From: Sulfurovum sp.
GTDB taxonomy: Bacteria > Campylobacterota > Campylobacteria > Campylobacterales > Sulfurovaceae
Assembly (NCBI GenBank): GCA_021159425.1
Contig: JAGGRU010000191.1
Span: forward strand, 1 to 11,738
Length of the DNA: 11,738 bases
Direction of reading: 5' to 3'
Made by a program: the position numbers and the translations under genes. The notes under the pieces are model-generated. The model was not told the DNA's origin. It searched no databases and saw only the letters and a list, made by a program, of their open reading frames with translations. Each line of letters starts with the position of its first letter. Position 1 is the first letter of the stretch. Below, piece after piece: positions 1 through 7,382 of the stretch.

Positions 1-114
1 CTTTTCATCATTGACCACAATATCCAGTTTTATTTCACGGATAAGGGTATCTTCAAAAGAGAATTTTTTACCACCTTTTACTTTAGTGATCGTATAATTG
101 TAAGTAGCTTCCAT
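1..114 (-). CDS. fdhD: FdhD, formate dehydrogenase accessory sulfurtransferase (N-terminal part, cut by window edge)
   Basis: Only the first 38 codons are in the window. They start at an ATG (112-114) and read without a stop off the left edge, beginning MEATYNYTITKVKG and continuing through a stretch like DTLIREIKLDIVVNDEK. This resembles the start of FdhD proteins, where a conserved 'E..L..E..L.I.VN' segment opens the fold. FdhD is known to carry sulfur from a cysteine desulfurase (IscS in E. coli) to the molybdenum cofactor of formate dehydrogenase, which FdhA needs for activity. The position directly downstream of fdhABC supports the call, because fdhD follows fdhC in Campylobacter. A GGAG ribosome binding site lies about six bases upstream. 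The diagnostic CxxC loop of FdhD is outside the window, so the assignment rests on the N-terminal similarity and on context. Confidence 0.72.
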   Translation of the reverse strand, partial: MEATYNYTITKVKGGKKFSFEDTLIREIKLDIVVNDEK

Positions 115-127
115 TGAGACTCCATTA

Positions 128-148
128 AATATGCGGTTTTTGCATATT
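128..148. promoter_or_regulatory. Inverted repeat over the fdhD -10 region, possible operator
   Basis: AATATGC (128-134) and its exact complement GCATATT (142-148) flank a seven-base spacer. The dyad covers the -10 box and the expected transcription start of fdhD, a common place for a repressor site. It could also be a chance AT-rich repeat. Confidence 0.3.
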
Positions 149-151
149 ATA
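146..151 (-). promoter_or_regulatory. -10 box for fdhD
   Basis: On the minus strand this reads TATAAT, 31 bases upstream of the fdhD start codon and directly after the terminator behind fdhC. A start point near 139 would give a leader of about 25 bases containing the GGAG site. No good -35 box is visible, which is usual for sigma-70 promoters in Campylobacterota. Confidence 0.5.
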
Positions 152-157
152 TTTTTC

Positions 158-189
158 AAAAAAAACTGGAAACCTATTGGTCTCCAGTT
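158..189 (-). terminator. Rho-independent terminator after fdhC
   Basis: On the minus strand AACTGGA (189-183) pairs with TCCAGTT (170-164). After one mismatch, three more pairs close a four-base loop. The stem runs directly into eight T residues (165-158). This is the standard form of an intrinsic terminator, 12 bases after the fdhC stop codon, and it marks the end of the fdhABC transcript. Confidence 0.85.
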
Positions 190-201
190 CAAAGGTAAGT
201 A

Positions 202-1101
202 TTATACCTCACCTTTTTCCTGTAACTCTTTATAATAAGAGCTATGAAGAATTTTAACTTCTTCTTCCGGTATTGTACCGTCTATCATACTTTTGTATGC
301 ATCTTTAATGGCAAATACAGACATATAAATGTGTACCATGAACATTGCCACAATAAAAATACCTATAATATTATGAGTCAAAGCAGAAATACGCAGTACA
401 TCGATCTGGGAAAGTCCCATAGAGGTAAATATACCCAATTCAAAATCTACAAGATAAAGTATAACACTTGTAGCAATCATTACAAGACCACCCAAAGTCA
501 CAAACCAAAAATAAATTTTTTGTCCCATATTGAACATACCCGCAGGAATAGGTTTTTTCTCTTTTGAGAGGTACCCACCTACAATTTTAAGCCATCTTAT
601 GTCATCTTTGGGAGAGAAGATCATTCTCTTCATCCATGTAAGCAACATAGGGATGACTGATATCATAAACAATGGCGATGCTATAGCATGTGCCCCTTTA
701 CAAAATCTCACAAATGCACCCCCGCCAAAGAAATCACCAAATATCATGATGATCCCTGTTGGGATGATCACCATAAACGAGATGGCTGCCAAAGCATGGT
801 TGATCCTCTTAAAAAGAGAGAAGACCATAATACTCTTCCCTGAATGCGAAAATACTTTTGGTCCTACAATAAAATAGTGCGCGGCAAATGCCAAGGGAAT
901 AACTATCAAGACAAAAAGTAACATAGGTTGAATATATGTACTTTGTATCACTGTAAAATAATGTCCCATATGGAGTGAACCTTCTTTGTCATACTCCAAA
1001 ATATTGCTAAGTAAATTATTGCCCCAGATACTGCTATCTGCTTTTGCTCCAAAGAGAAAAGTAGAGAGAAGCAGCATGAGAGCTAAATATCTCTTTTTCA
1101 T
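202..1101 (-). CDS. fdhC: Formate dehydrogenase cytochrome b (gamma) subunit FdhC
   Basis: This 299-residue membrane protein takes electrons from FdhB and passes them through two b haems to menaquinone. The N-terminus (MKKRYLALMLLLSTFLFGAKA) looks like a signal peptide. A short periplasmic stretch and about five hydrophobic segments follow (roughly 59-79, 103-121, 138-157, 197-218, 244-264). Four histidines sit where E. coli FdnI has its haem ligands: H102, H138, H243 and H257; the last pair has the same 14-residue spacing as in FdnI. Compared with four-helix FdnI it carries extra N-terminal material, including one more hydrophobic segment. The start at 1101 is chosen over an in-frame codon 13 residues upstream because GGAAAAG precedes it and a signal peptide begins there. 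It starts eight bases after fdhB and ends just before a strong terminator, so it is the last gene of the operon. Confidence 0.92.
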   Translation of the reverse strand: MKKRYLALMLLLSTFLFGAKADSSIWGNNLLSNILEYDKEGSLHMGHYFTVIQSTYIQPMLLFVLIVIPLAFAAHYFIVGPKVFSHSGKSIMVFSLFKRINHALAAISFMVIIPTGIIMIFGDFFGGGAFVRFCKGAHAIASPLFMISVIPMLLTWMKRMIFSPKDDIRWLKIVGGYLSKEKKPIPAGMFNMGQKIYFWFVTLGGLVMIATSVILYLVDFELGIFTSMGLSQIDVLRISALTHNIIGIFIVAMFMVHIYMSVFAIKDAYKSMIDGTIPEEEVKILHSSYYKELQEKGEV

Positions 1102-1109
1102 TACTTTTC

Positions 1110-1718
1110 CTACAGCTTCTTGCCATAAGCAACATCCCAACCATATGGTTGAGTTTTCGCTCCATGACCTTTTGACAATATACGTTCTCTGTAGATATCA
1201 GATATCTTTGCTGAGTCTCCAACAAGCAGTGCTTTGGTTGAACACATAGCCGCACATACAGGTACTTTTCCTTCAGAGATTCTGTTTTGACCATAAAGCT
1301 CTCTCTCTTCATGTGAGTTAGTCTCTTCCGGACCACCTGCACACATTGTACATTTATCCATTACACCTTTGGTACCGAATGCACCGTCAAGTGGGAACTG
1401 AGGAGCTCCAAACGGACAGGCATAAAGACAGTAGGCACAACCGATACATTTATCTTTATCATGCAGCACAATACCGTCTGCTCTAATATAGAAACAATCC
1501 ACCGGACACACCTGCTGGCAAGGTGCATCTGTACAGTGCATACATGCGATAGACAGAGAGTATTCCATATTTTCAATACCCTCATTCATCGTAATTACTT
1601 TTCTTCTGGAAATATACTCCGGTAACTCATGTGCTTCCGCACAAGCTACAGAACAACCATCACAATTGATACATCTGTGTTCATCACAATAAAAATTTAA
1701 TCTTGCAAATTCACCCAT
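1110..1718 (-). CDS. fdhB: Formate dehydrogenase iron-sulfur (beta) subunit FdhB
   Basis: This 202-residue ferredoxin-like subunit wires FdhA to FdhC. Sixteen cysteines form four [4Fe-4S] sites: C16/C19/C22/C26, C59/C62/C67/C71, C91/C94/C97/C101 and C123/C126/C155/C159. The second and third groups are followed by the usual CP motif, and the pattern is that of FdnH and HybA-type polyferredoxins, in which ligands pair between groups. There is no signal peptide, so it should cross the membrane as a passenger on the Tat signal of FdhA. E. coli FdnH ends in a membrane helix; this protein is shorter and ends in a polar tail, so it must be held by contacts with FdhA and FdhC. The start at 1718 lies one base after the fdhA stop and is fixed by a strong ribosome binding site inside fdhA. 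Translation is probably coupled. Confidence 0.94.
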   Translation of the reverse strand: MGEFARLNFYCDEHRCINCDGCSVACAEAHELPEYISRRKVITMNEGIENMEYSLSIACMHCTDAPCQQVCPVDCFYIRADGIVLHDKDKCIGCAYCLYACPFGAPQFPLDGAFGTKGVMDKCTMCAGGPEETNSHEERELYGQNRISEGKVPVCAAMCSTKALLVGDSAKISDIYRERILSKGHGAKTQPYGWDVAYGKKL

Positions 1719-1719
1719 C

Positions 1720-4563
1720 TTAAGCCTCCTCTTTAGCGTACTCAATACGACAGAGTCCACCTTTTGTTTCCGGTATCTGTGTCACTATGTCATATCCATA
1801 GTTCGTTACCGTATTCGCAGACTCACCAGATGCATACGGTGCTGTACCGGCAGGGAATTTATGTGTCAGATCCTCACCCTGAAAATGTCCGGCAAAGTGG
1901 AACGGTATAAATATTCTATCTTCACTTACAGAGAAAGAATATTTTGCTTTTACTTTGATCTTCGTACCTTCAGGTGAATGGATCCACATCATGGATTTAT
2001 CACGTATTCCGTATTTACCAGCCAAATCAGGATGGATCTGGCAGAACATTTCAGGTGACAAGGCTGCCAAATATTTAGAAGCACGATTTTCCATACCTGC
2101 ACCATTCATATTGACAAGACGACCGGTTACAAGGTTAATAGGGAAATCTTTTACCCATTCTTGCTCAGTCTGCTTAGAAATATATTTGGTATCCACTCTA
2201 AAGTGGTTACTCTTATCTTCATATGAAGGAAACTCTTTTACCAAGTCCGCTCTAGGTGAGTGCAAAGGTTCTCTGTGCATAGGGATCTGGTCAGGGAATG
2301 TCCAGACTTTTGCTCTTGCTTTTGCATTTCCGTAAGGTGCCAGACCTTTTTCCATACATTTTTCTACAATGATATTTGACTTATCCACTTTCCAGTTTTT
2401 GCCGATCTTTGCTTTTTCATCTTCTGTCAGTGTGATACCCAGCACTTTTTCAATATTATCTTTATTGATCTCAGGGTATCCGCCTTCTATAAATGAATCT
2501 TTAGGTGCAGACCCGTCTTCTGCCAAAAGATTAGTCCCGTCATGCTCTAAACCAAATCTGTTTCTAAAGCCCATACCGCCTTCTGCTACTGAACGATCTG
2601 TATTGTACAGTACCGGTGAACCGGAGTGTTTCTCTGTCCAACACGGCCAAGGAAGACCATAGTACTCACCTTTCATCTTACCATATCCGCGACCAGAGAT
2701 CTGATCGAACATATGCCAGTTTTCTGTATGACTTTTAACACGTTTTGCTGTCCATCCTGTAAGACCGATAGTCTTAATGATCCTGGCAATCTCATCTGTT
2801 GCATCTTCAGGCCATGTGAAATCTTTTTTATTCTCTTTAATTTTCATACCGGCAGTAAACTCATCATAGAATCCAAGTCTTTTTGCAAGTTCGAACATGA
2901 TCCACTGGTCTGTTTTTGACTCATAAAGAGGGTCAACAACTTTAGTACGCCATTGTACAGAACGGTTTGTTGCCACAACCGTACCTGATGTTTCAAACTG
3001 CGTAGCTGCCGGCAAGATAAATACATCATCCTGTTTATCGGTTAAGATCGCTGCTTCATTCACGAATGGATCACAAAGTACAAGCATATCCAGATTGTCC
3101 AGACCCTCTTTTACTTTTGCCTGTTGGGCAATAGAGGTAATACCGTTACCCATGACAAAGAGGTTTTTCAATCCTGTTCCTGCATTATGTATCTGATCAT
3201 TTCCATCTTTACCGTTAATTGCTCCTGCCCACCAGCGTGCAAGTGTAAATCCTTTTTTACCCATCCATTCAGAAGATTTGAAACGACCTTGAAGCCATTC
3301 AAAATCCACTCCCCATGAAGAAGCAAAATATTTCCAGGAACCTTCACTTAAACCATAATATCCGGGTAAGGTATCTGAAAGACAACCCATATCTGTTGCA
3401 CCCTGAACATTATCATGACCTCTAAGAATGTTCGTACCACCACCCTCTTTACCCATGTTTCCAAGAGCAAGTTGCAAGATCGGTGCCAATCTTGTATTGG
3501 ATGAACCAATTGAGTGCTGAGTAAGACCCATAGCCCAAATAAGAGTTCCCACACCTGCACTGGCATACAATTTCGTTACCTGGATCAGTTTTTCCGCAGG
3601 AACACCAGTTACATCTGAAACTTTTTCAGGTGTCCATTTTGCTGCTTCTGCTTTAATGTCATCCATCGCATAAACACGGTCGTTGATGAAATCTTCATCT
3701 TCCCAACCGTTCTTAAAGATAAGATGAAGCATTCCATACATAAATGCAATATCTGTACCCGGTCTGATACGAACATAAATATCTGCTTTTGCAGCTGTTT
3801 TTGTAAAGACAGGATCCACTACGATCATTTGTGCATTATTGCGTTCTTGTGCTTTTAAAAAATGTTGGAAACCAACTGGGTGATTTACCGCAGGATTTGC
3901 TCCAAATATAATAATAGCTTTAGCATTTTGTATATCTCCAAGAGAATTGGTCATAGCGCCATAACCCCATGTATTCGCCACACCGGCGACTGTTGCACTA
4001 TGTCAAATTCTAGCTTGGTGATCTATATTGTTCGTTCCGTACATTGCAGCAAACTTTCTAAAATAGTAAGCTTGCTCATTACACATTTTTGCTGACCCCA
4101 GGAACATTGCTGAGTCCGGACCTGCTGTTTCATGTGCAGTTTTCATTTTATCTGCAATGCGGTCTAAAGCTACATCCCATGTGAGACGTTTCCATTGACC
4201 TTTCTCTTTGACCATTGGTTGTTTTAATCTTACTTTAGAACGCACCATATCGATCATGTCAGCACCTTTACAACAGTGCCCTCCAAGAGATATAGGGTGA
4301 TCCTGGGCAACTTCCTGTCTTACCCATACACCATTTTGCACTTCAGCAATAATACCGCACCCAACAGAACATGCTGTACAAATGGTTTTCACAGATGTTG
4401 AGCCGGGAAAAGGATTTTTAATTTCCTCTTTTGTGGCTTTTCTTGTTACACCTTCATTTCCAAAGGCAACAGTCGCACCGGAAGCTGTAGCTACAGCAGC
4501 CATTTTCAAAAATGACCGTCTACCTACTTTTGGCTTCAGTGCATCAAATTCATTGATACCCAT
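1720..4563 (-). CDS. fdhA: Formate dehydrogenase catalytic (alpha) subunit FdhA, selenocysteine-containing
   Basis: This 947-residue periplasmic molybdenum (or tungsten) bis-MGD enzyme oxidises formate to CO2. The N-terminus carries a Tat signal (GRRSFLKM, R15/R16). Next come the [4Fe-4S] ligands C62, C65, C69 and C97, with the relay lysine at K99. The codon for residue 187 is TGA (4003-4005), and reading continues in the same frame into HSATVAG...GAMTNS. The context HQARI-Sec-HSATVAG matches NQARV-Sec-HGPTVA of E. coli FdnG, including the catalytic His after Sec. Cofactor-binding domains follow, ending with the dinucleotide-binding domain at about 800-930 (DFPINLVTGRLV...NYGYDIVT). The start at 4563 has AAGGA upstream. 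The gene follows the small Tat gene by 17 bases and abuts fdhB. Without selenocysteine decoding it would be miscalled as two genes, the second starting at a GTG at 3981. Confidence 0.96.
1725..1731 (-). promoter_or_regulatory. Strong ribosome binding site of fdhB
   Basis: GAGGAGG on the minus strand, six bases before the fdhB ATG and overlapping the last codons of fdhA. It decides the FdhB start against an in-frame codon 14 residues upstream at 1760 and suggests coupled translation of the two subunits. Confidence 0.8.
3975..3989 (-). promoter_or_regulatory. SECIS apical hairpin in fdhA mRNA
   Basis: On the minus strand TCGCC (3989-3985) pairs with GGCGA (3979-3975) around the loop GGTGT. The GGT begins 18 bases after the TGA, the same spacing as in E. 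coli fdhF, where the GGU loop and a nearby unpaired U are read by SelB. Here the last T of the loop could serve as that U. The lower stem pairs poorly, so only the apical part is clear. Confidence 0.8.
4003..4005 (-). other. In-frame TGA selenocysteine codon of fdhA
   Basis: The minus strand reads ..GCT AGA ATT TGA CAT AGT.., so the TGA falls exactly at the residue that binds the metal in selenocysteine formate dehydrogenases. Downstream sequence stays in the same frame and is conserved FdhA sequence, which rules out a real stop. Decoding needs SelA, SelB, SelC and SelD, none of which is encoded here. Confidence 0.95.
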
Positions 4564-4580
4564 ACTAAATCCTTTATAAA

Positions 4581-4787
4581 TTATAGAGCTTGTTTATAAT
4601 ACTCTTCCCAAGCAGCTGTTTTTTTATACAAAATCTCTTTTTTTGGAGATTGACCCAAGACAACACCATGTGAACCAGACTCTTCTGCAGCTTCTGACTT
4701 TGTCACTGCTACTGTTGTAGCAGTCATCACTGTGGCACCTGCAACTACTGCACTGTTTTTAAGAAAATTTCTTCTACTCTTTTGCAT
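4581..4787 (-). CDS. Small Tat-signal protein of the formate dehydrogenase region
   Basis: This 68-residue protein consists almost entirely of a Tat signal (MQKSRRNFLKNSAVVAGATVMTA) and a short tail. It fits the uncharacterised family 'formate dehydrogenase region TAT target' (TIGR02811): small proteins beside fdh genes with a C-terminal motif Y-[HRK]-x-[TS]-x-H-[IV]-x-x-[YF]-Y. The tail here, YKKTAAWEEYY, keeps the Y, K, T and YY positions but has A and W where H and I/V are expected. The role is unknown; a small subunit or an assembly factor is possible. The start at 4787 is preferred over an ATG four codons upstream because GGAGGT lies just before it and overlaps the upstream ATG. It ends 17 bases before fdhA and so is probably co-translated with it. 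Confidence 0.82.
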   Translation of the reverse strand: MQKSRRNFLKNSAVVAGATVMTATTVAVTKSEAAEESGSHGVVLGQSPKKEILYKKTAAWEEYYKQAL

Positions 4788-4791
4788 AGTT

Positions 4792-4797
4792 ACCTCC
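4792..4797 (-). promoter_or_regulatory. Ribosome binding site deciding the Tat-protein start
   Basis: GGAGGT on the minus strand, four bases before the ATG at 4787. It overlaps the in-frame ATG at 4799, which cannot itself use this site. Confidence 0.7.
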
Positions 4798-4810
4798 ATT
4801 TTTTAAATTA

Positions 4811-4828
4811 GCCTCAAAAATTTGAGGC
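4811..4828 (-). repeat. Second hairpin sharing an arm with the first
   Basis: GCCTCAAA (4811-4818) pairs with TTTGAGGC (4821-4828). The arm 4823-4828 is also part of the 14-bp repeat at 4823-4866, so the two hairpins exclude one another. The hairpin ends 13 bases before the Tat gene's ribosome binding site. Confidence 0.65.
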
Positions 4829-4866
4829 TTAAGCAAAGCAGAAAACGCTGCCTTGCTTAAGCCTCA
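4823..4866 (-). repeat. Perfect 14-bp inverted repeat between chaperone gene and Tat gene
   Basis: TGAGGCTTAAGCAA (4823-4836) is the exact complement of 4853-4866, with a 16-base loop. The outer arm includes the stop codon of the chaperone gene (4864-4866). In the minus-strand transcript the stem is followed by AATTTTT, a weak terminator-like tail. It may act as a leaky terminator or as an mRNA processing or stability hairpin between the front and back parts of the operon. Confidence 0.75.
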
Positions 4867-5634
4867 GATCTCCTCTTCGGCAGATGAAGCGGTGAACAGG
4901 TCACAGGCTTCCTCTTTTTTTGGTCCTTTGGCTCTGAGTGCTTTGTTACGTTCACGTCTCACTCTCTCCTCTTCGGAGATACTTTCTTCAACATTTTCAA
5001 GCACAGAAGTATAATGTTTCACTTCCGGCAAAGAGACTTCCAAATACAGTCTTTCAAAAGCAATGAATGACTTCAGAAGCACAGCGACATTTTTAAATAT
5101 ATCTGCATCTTCATGTTCAAAAAGGTCTTGATTGAATTCATCAACAAATTCATTTAAAATTTGTTCAAAGATGCAGTGTGCTGTATTTTCATACACTTCT
5201 TCACCATTGGCACTGAGTTCAGAAAGTTCGGCCATTACAGTAAATATAAAGCCTATATGGTCTTCAGCATCAGAAAACTTATCTTCATCTCTGCGGATCT
5301 TTGTTTTAGCTAAGAAATTTTGCATCTCCAAACGTTTTTTTCCACTTTCAATACCTTCTATATAAAAAGATGCTGTGGTCTTGATGGTTTTGTTTTGAGG
5401 AGCATAAAAGATAGTATCGAACTCATGTATGAGATCAGAGTTTGACTTGGATGGAAGTTTTGCATAGAGGTTCTCAAATGCCTCTGCAGACAAAGAGTCT
5501 AAGGGATTTTCTTTGAGTGTTTCTACAATAGAGATCAACTCATAATATCTTTTATAATCACTTGAAAGGGTAAAAAGACGTGAGAACATTCCATAATACA
5601 ATGCTCTTGCTTTGTCCATATTCTGATCTCTCAT
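4864..5634 (-). CDS. TorD-family chaperone for formate dehydrogenase
   Basis: This 256-residue, mainly helical, cytoplasmic protein has no signal peptide. It has the features of the TorD/DmsD redox enzyme maturation family: an N-terminal region with LYYGMFSRLF and the short E-D-H motif (E124, D125, H126, followed by IGF). Such chaperones bind the Tat signal of a molybdoenzyme and hold it back until the cofactor is in; here the client should be FdhA, encoded two genes downstream. It is a plausible equivalent of the Fdh chaperone called FdhM in Campylobacter. Residues from about 215 form a very charged tail (EEERVRRERNKALRAKGPKK, then an acidic end), beyond the usual family core. The start at 5634 overlaps the preceding stop as TAATG and has GGAG upstream, so translation is probably coupled. 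The stop codon lies inside a long inverted repeat. Confidence 0.85.
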   Translation of the reverse strand: MRDQNMDKARALYYGMFSRLFTLSSDYKRYYELISIVETLKENPLDSLSAEAFENLYAKLPSKSNSDLIHEFDTIFYAPQNKTIKTTASFYIEGIESGKKRLEMQNFLAKTKIRRDEDKFSDAEDHIGFIFTVMAELSELSANGEEVYENTAHCIFEQILNEFVDEFNQDLFEHEDADIFKNVAVLLKSFIAFERLYLEVSLPEVKHYTSVLENVEESISEEERVRRERNKALRAKGPKKEEACDLFTASSAEEEI

Positions 5635-7331
5635 TACATCTCTCCTTCGTTATTATAATTTTGTGGATTTTGCATATAGCTCTTCATCATGATCTTTGGC
5701 TTACAGTCTTCACAACAGTAAAGTGTTCGCTCTTTAATGGGATCATGTGCAAAAATAGGTCCCATCATTTCCGCAATTTTCATAACTGCTTTGGTTGTAG
5801 CAAACGCTTTGCCGCATTCAACACACTCAAACAGTGTGTCTTTGGCTAATACTTCTTCTTTGAACCATTCAGGACGAAGTTCAATGATATCTTCTTTAAT
5901 GGTCAGGCAATCTGCTTCAGGGCAAGAGACTTCACAGTACCCGCAAGAGGTACAGATGCTTGCATTGACTCTGAGCGTGTTGTCATCCGTATTGGCTATA
6001 AGTGCACCAACATTGCAGGCACCGACACAAACAAGACAAAGTGTACAGTTTGACTCTTTTACCTCAACACGACCGTAATGTACATGTTCTCCCGTAGTCA
6101 CAAGACCCAGATCTTCTTCACCTACGATATTTCTTAGACGTATTGCAAATATCTCTCTCTTTTTAGCTCCTGATTCATTGAATGTATATCCTGAACCCTC
6201 TATAAAATCTACTTTTTCAAGTGTTTCTTGAAGTTCATTCTCGTTCATAGCAATGATCACGGCATCTACACCATACTTCTTTTGATAAATTTGGTTCAGT
6301 ATAGAGATGGCATCACGGCTGCCTTTGGAGATGAAGTCAGAATAAAAAATAACCTGAGAAGAACTCTCTTGTGCAAGAGTTAAAAAAGTACCTTCGTGTA
6401 AAAACTTTTCACCTTCCAGTGCCAGAGGTAAAATATTCTCTTTTAAATCAATATTAAGATTTTCGATATTCATATTTCTAGGAATAACAAGCGGTATATG
6501 CCCTCTCATCTCTTTGGCTATTTCAAATATGGATTCTCTGTTTGACGGTGCATAATCCAAAGCACCGGAAGGACAGACAGAGATACATCCGCCACAACCG
6601 TGACAGTCGATCTGTGAAAATTCCAAATGTTTCTCTTCATCATGTTTGACAATAGCAACCGTAGGACAGACCTCTTCACATTTGGAACAGATCTCTTCTC
6701 TTCTTTCATGATATTGACAGATCGTCTTATCGTAAACAGTAAACTTTTTGTACTCATAATGTGCTATATTTTTACGTACCGTTTCTAAAACATCTTCCGG
6801 AGAACTCGCAAGCGGGTCAAATGTTCCACTCTGTTCTTCAGCGATCTGATGCTGATCATACCAGACTATTTGTGATACTTTAACAGGTACTTCTTTACCC
6901 TTACTCATAACAGTCACTTCAAGCGCACCTATATGACCATCTATTTCTATTACAATTTCAGGTCTTACGGCATAAAGGTCAAATTCATCCGAAGCGATAT
7001 GAGAGATGAATTCATCTTCCTGCTCCTGCGTACATACAAGAAGAAGTCTGTTATCCACCTCTTGCGTATAAGAGATATCCTGTCCAAGGTCAAACCTGAT
7101 CGCATTGATGTTATAAAGTTTTTCAATATTTTTGATCTGAGATGCTATAGGGTCTCTACTGTTCCTGATATAGAAGTCGATCTCTTTGGCGATCACTTCA
7201 GCAGGTACTGCATCTGAGTTTGAAATAATATAATTGTTTTTATTTTTTGTAGTAGATTGAGAGGTAACTGCAATACTTTCGGGAAGCGGGAAGTCAAGTG
7301 AACTAGGACTAAAATAGACAAACTCTTGCAT
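5634..7331 (-). CDS. Multi-cluster 4Fe-4S protein, first gene of the formate dehydrogenase operon
   Basis: This 565-residue protein has no signal peptide or membrane segment, so it is probably cytoplasmic. Residues 1-195 have no motif I recognise. A first ferredoxin-like part has C215/C218/C222 (with C205 as possible fourth ligand) and C243/C246/C249/C253. A middle domain of about 275-400 (LPLALEGEKFLHEGTF...GVDAVIIAMNE) separates it from a second ferredoxin part, C429/C432/C435/C439 and C460/C463/C466/C470. The C-terminus has CVEC (503-506) and CCEDC (539-543), which looks like a zinc or rubredoxin-like site. It could pass electrons to or from a cytoplasmic partner, or help assemble the dehydrogenase; neither is shown. 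I know no gene name for it. Its start has AGGAG upstream and it leads the operon, overlapping the chaperone gene by one base. Confidence 0.8.
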   Translation of the reverse strand: MQEFVYFSPSSLDFPLPESIAVTSQSTTKNKNNYIISNSDAVPAEVIAKEIDFYIRNSRDPIASQIKNIEKLYNINAIRFDLGQDISYTQEVDNRLLLVCTQEQEDEFISHIASDEFDLYAVRPEIVIEIDGHIGALEVTVMSKGKEVPVKVSQIVWYDQHQIAEEQSGTFDPLASSPEDVLETVRKNIAHYEYKKFTVYDKTICQYHERREEICSKCEEVCPTVAIVKHDEEKHLEFSQIDCHGCGGCISVCPSGALDYAPSNRESIFEIAKEMRGHIPLVIPRNMNIENLNIDLKENILPLALEGEKFLHEGTFLTLAQESSSQVIFYSDFISKGSRDAISILNQIYQKKYGVDAVIIAMNENELQETLEKVDFIEGSGYTFNESGAKKREIFAIRLRNIVGEEDLGLVTTGEHVHYGRVEVKESNCTLCLVCVGACNVGALIANTDDNTLRVNASICTSCGYCEVSCPEADCLTIKEDIIELRPEWFKEEVLAKDTLFECVECGKAFATTKAVMKIAEMMGPIFAHDPIKERTLYCCEDCKPKIMMKSYMQNPQNYNNEGEM

Positions 7332-7365
7332 GTCTTTATCTCCTGATTATTTGAATTTAAACATG

Positions 7366-7380
7366 AACTCTATCTGAGTT
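7366..7380. promoter_or_regulatory. Small inverted repeat at the operon transcription start
   Basis: AACTC (7366-7370) and GAGTT (7376-7380) flank TATCT, just downstream of the -10 box. It could be an operator or a 5' leader hairpin. The arms are short, so chance is a real alternative. Confidence 0.25.
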
Positions 7381-7382
7381 AG

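Noticed and set aside
530..877. Plus-strand open frame of 115 codons
   Set aside because: It is antisense to the conserved membrane region of fdhC, has no family features and is best explained as a shadow of that gene.
2369..2919. Plus-strand open frames opposite fdhA
   Set aside because: They lie wholly antisense to a well-conserved enzyme gene and have low-complexity or random-looking products with no ribosome binding site.
3979..4005. fdhA as a broken gene or as two separate genes (stop at 4003-4005, GTG start at 3981)
   Set aside because: The frame does not change, the TGA is at the known selenocysteine site, the next residues are conserved, and a SECIS-type hairpin follows.
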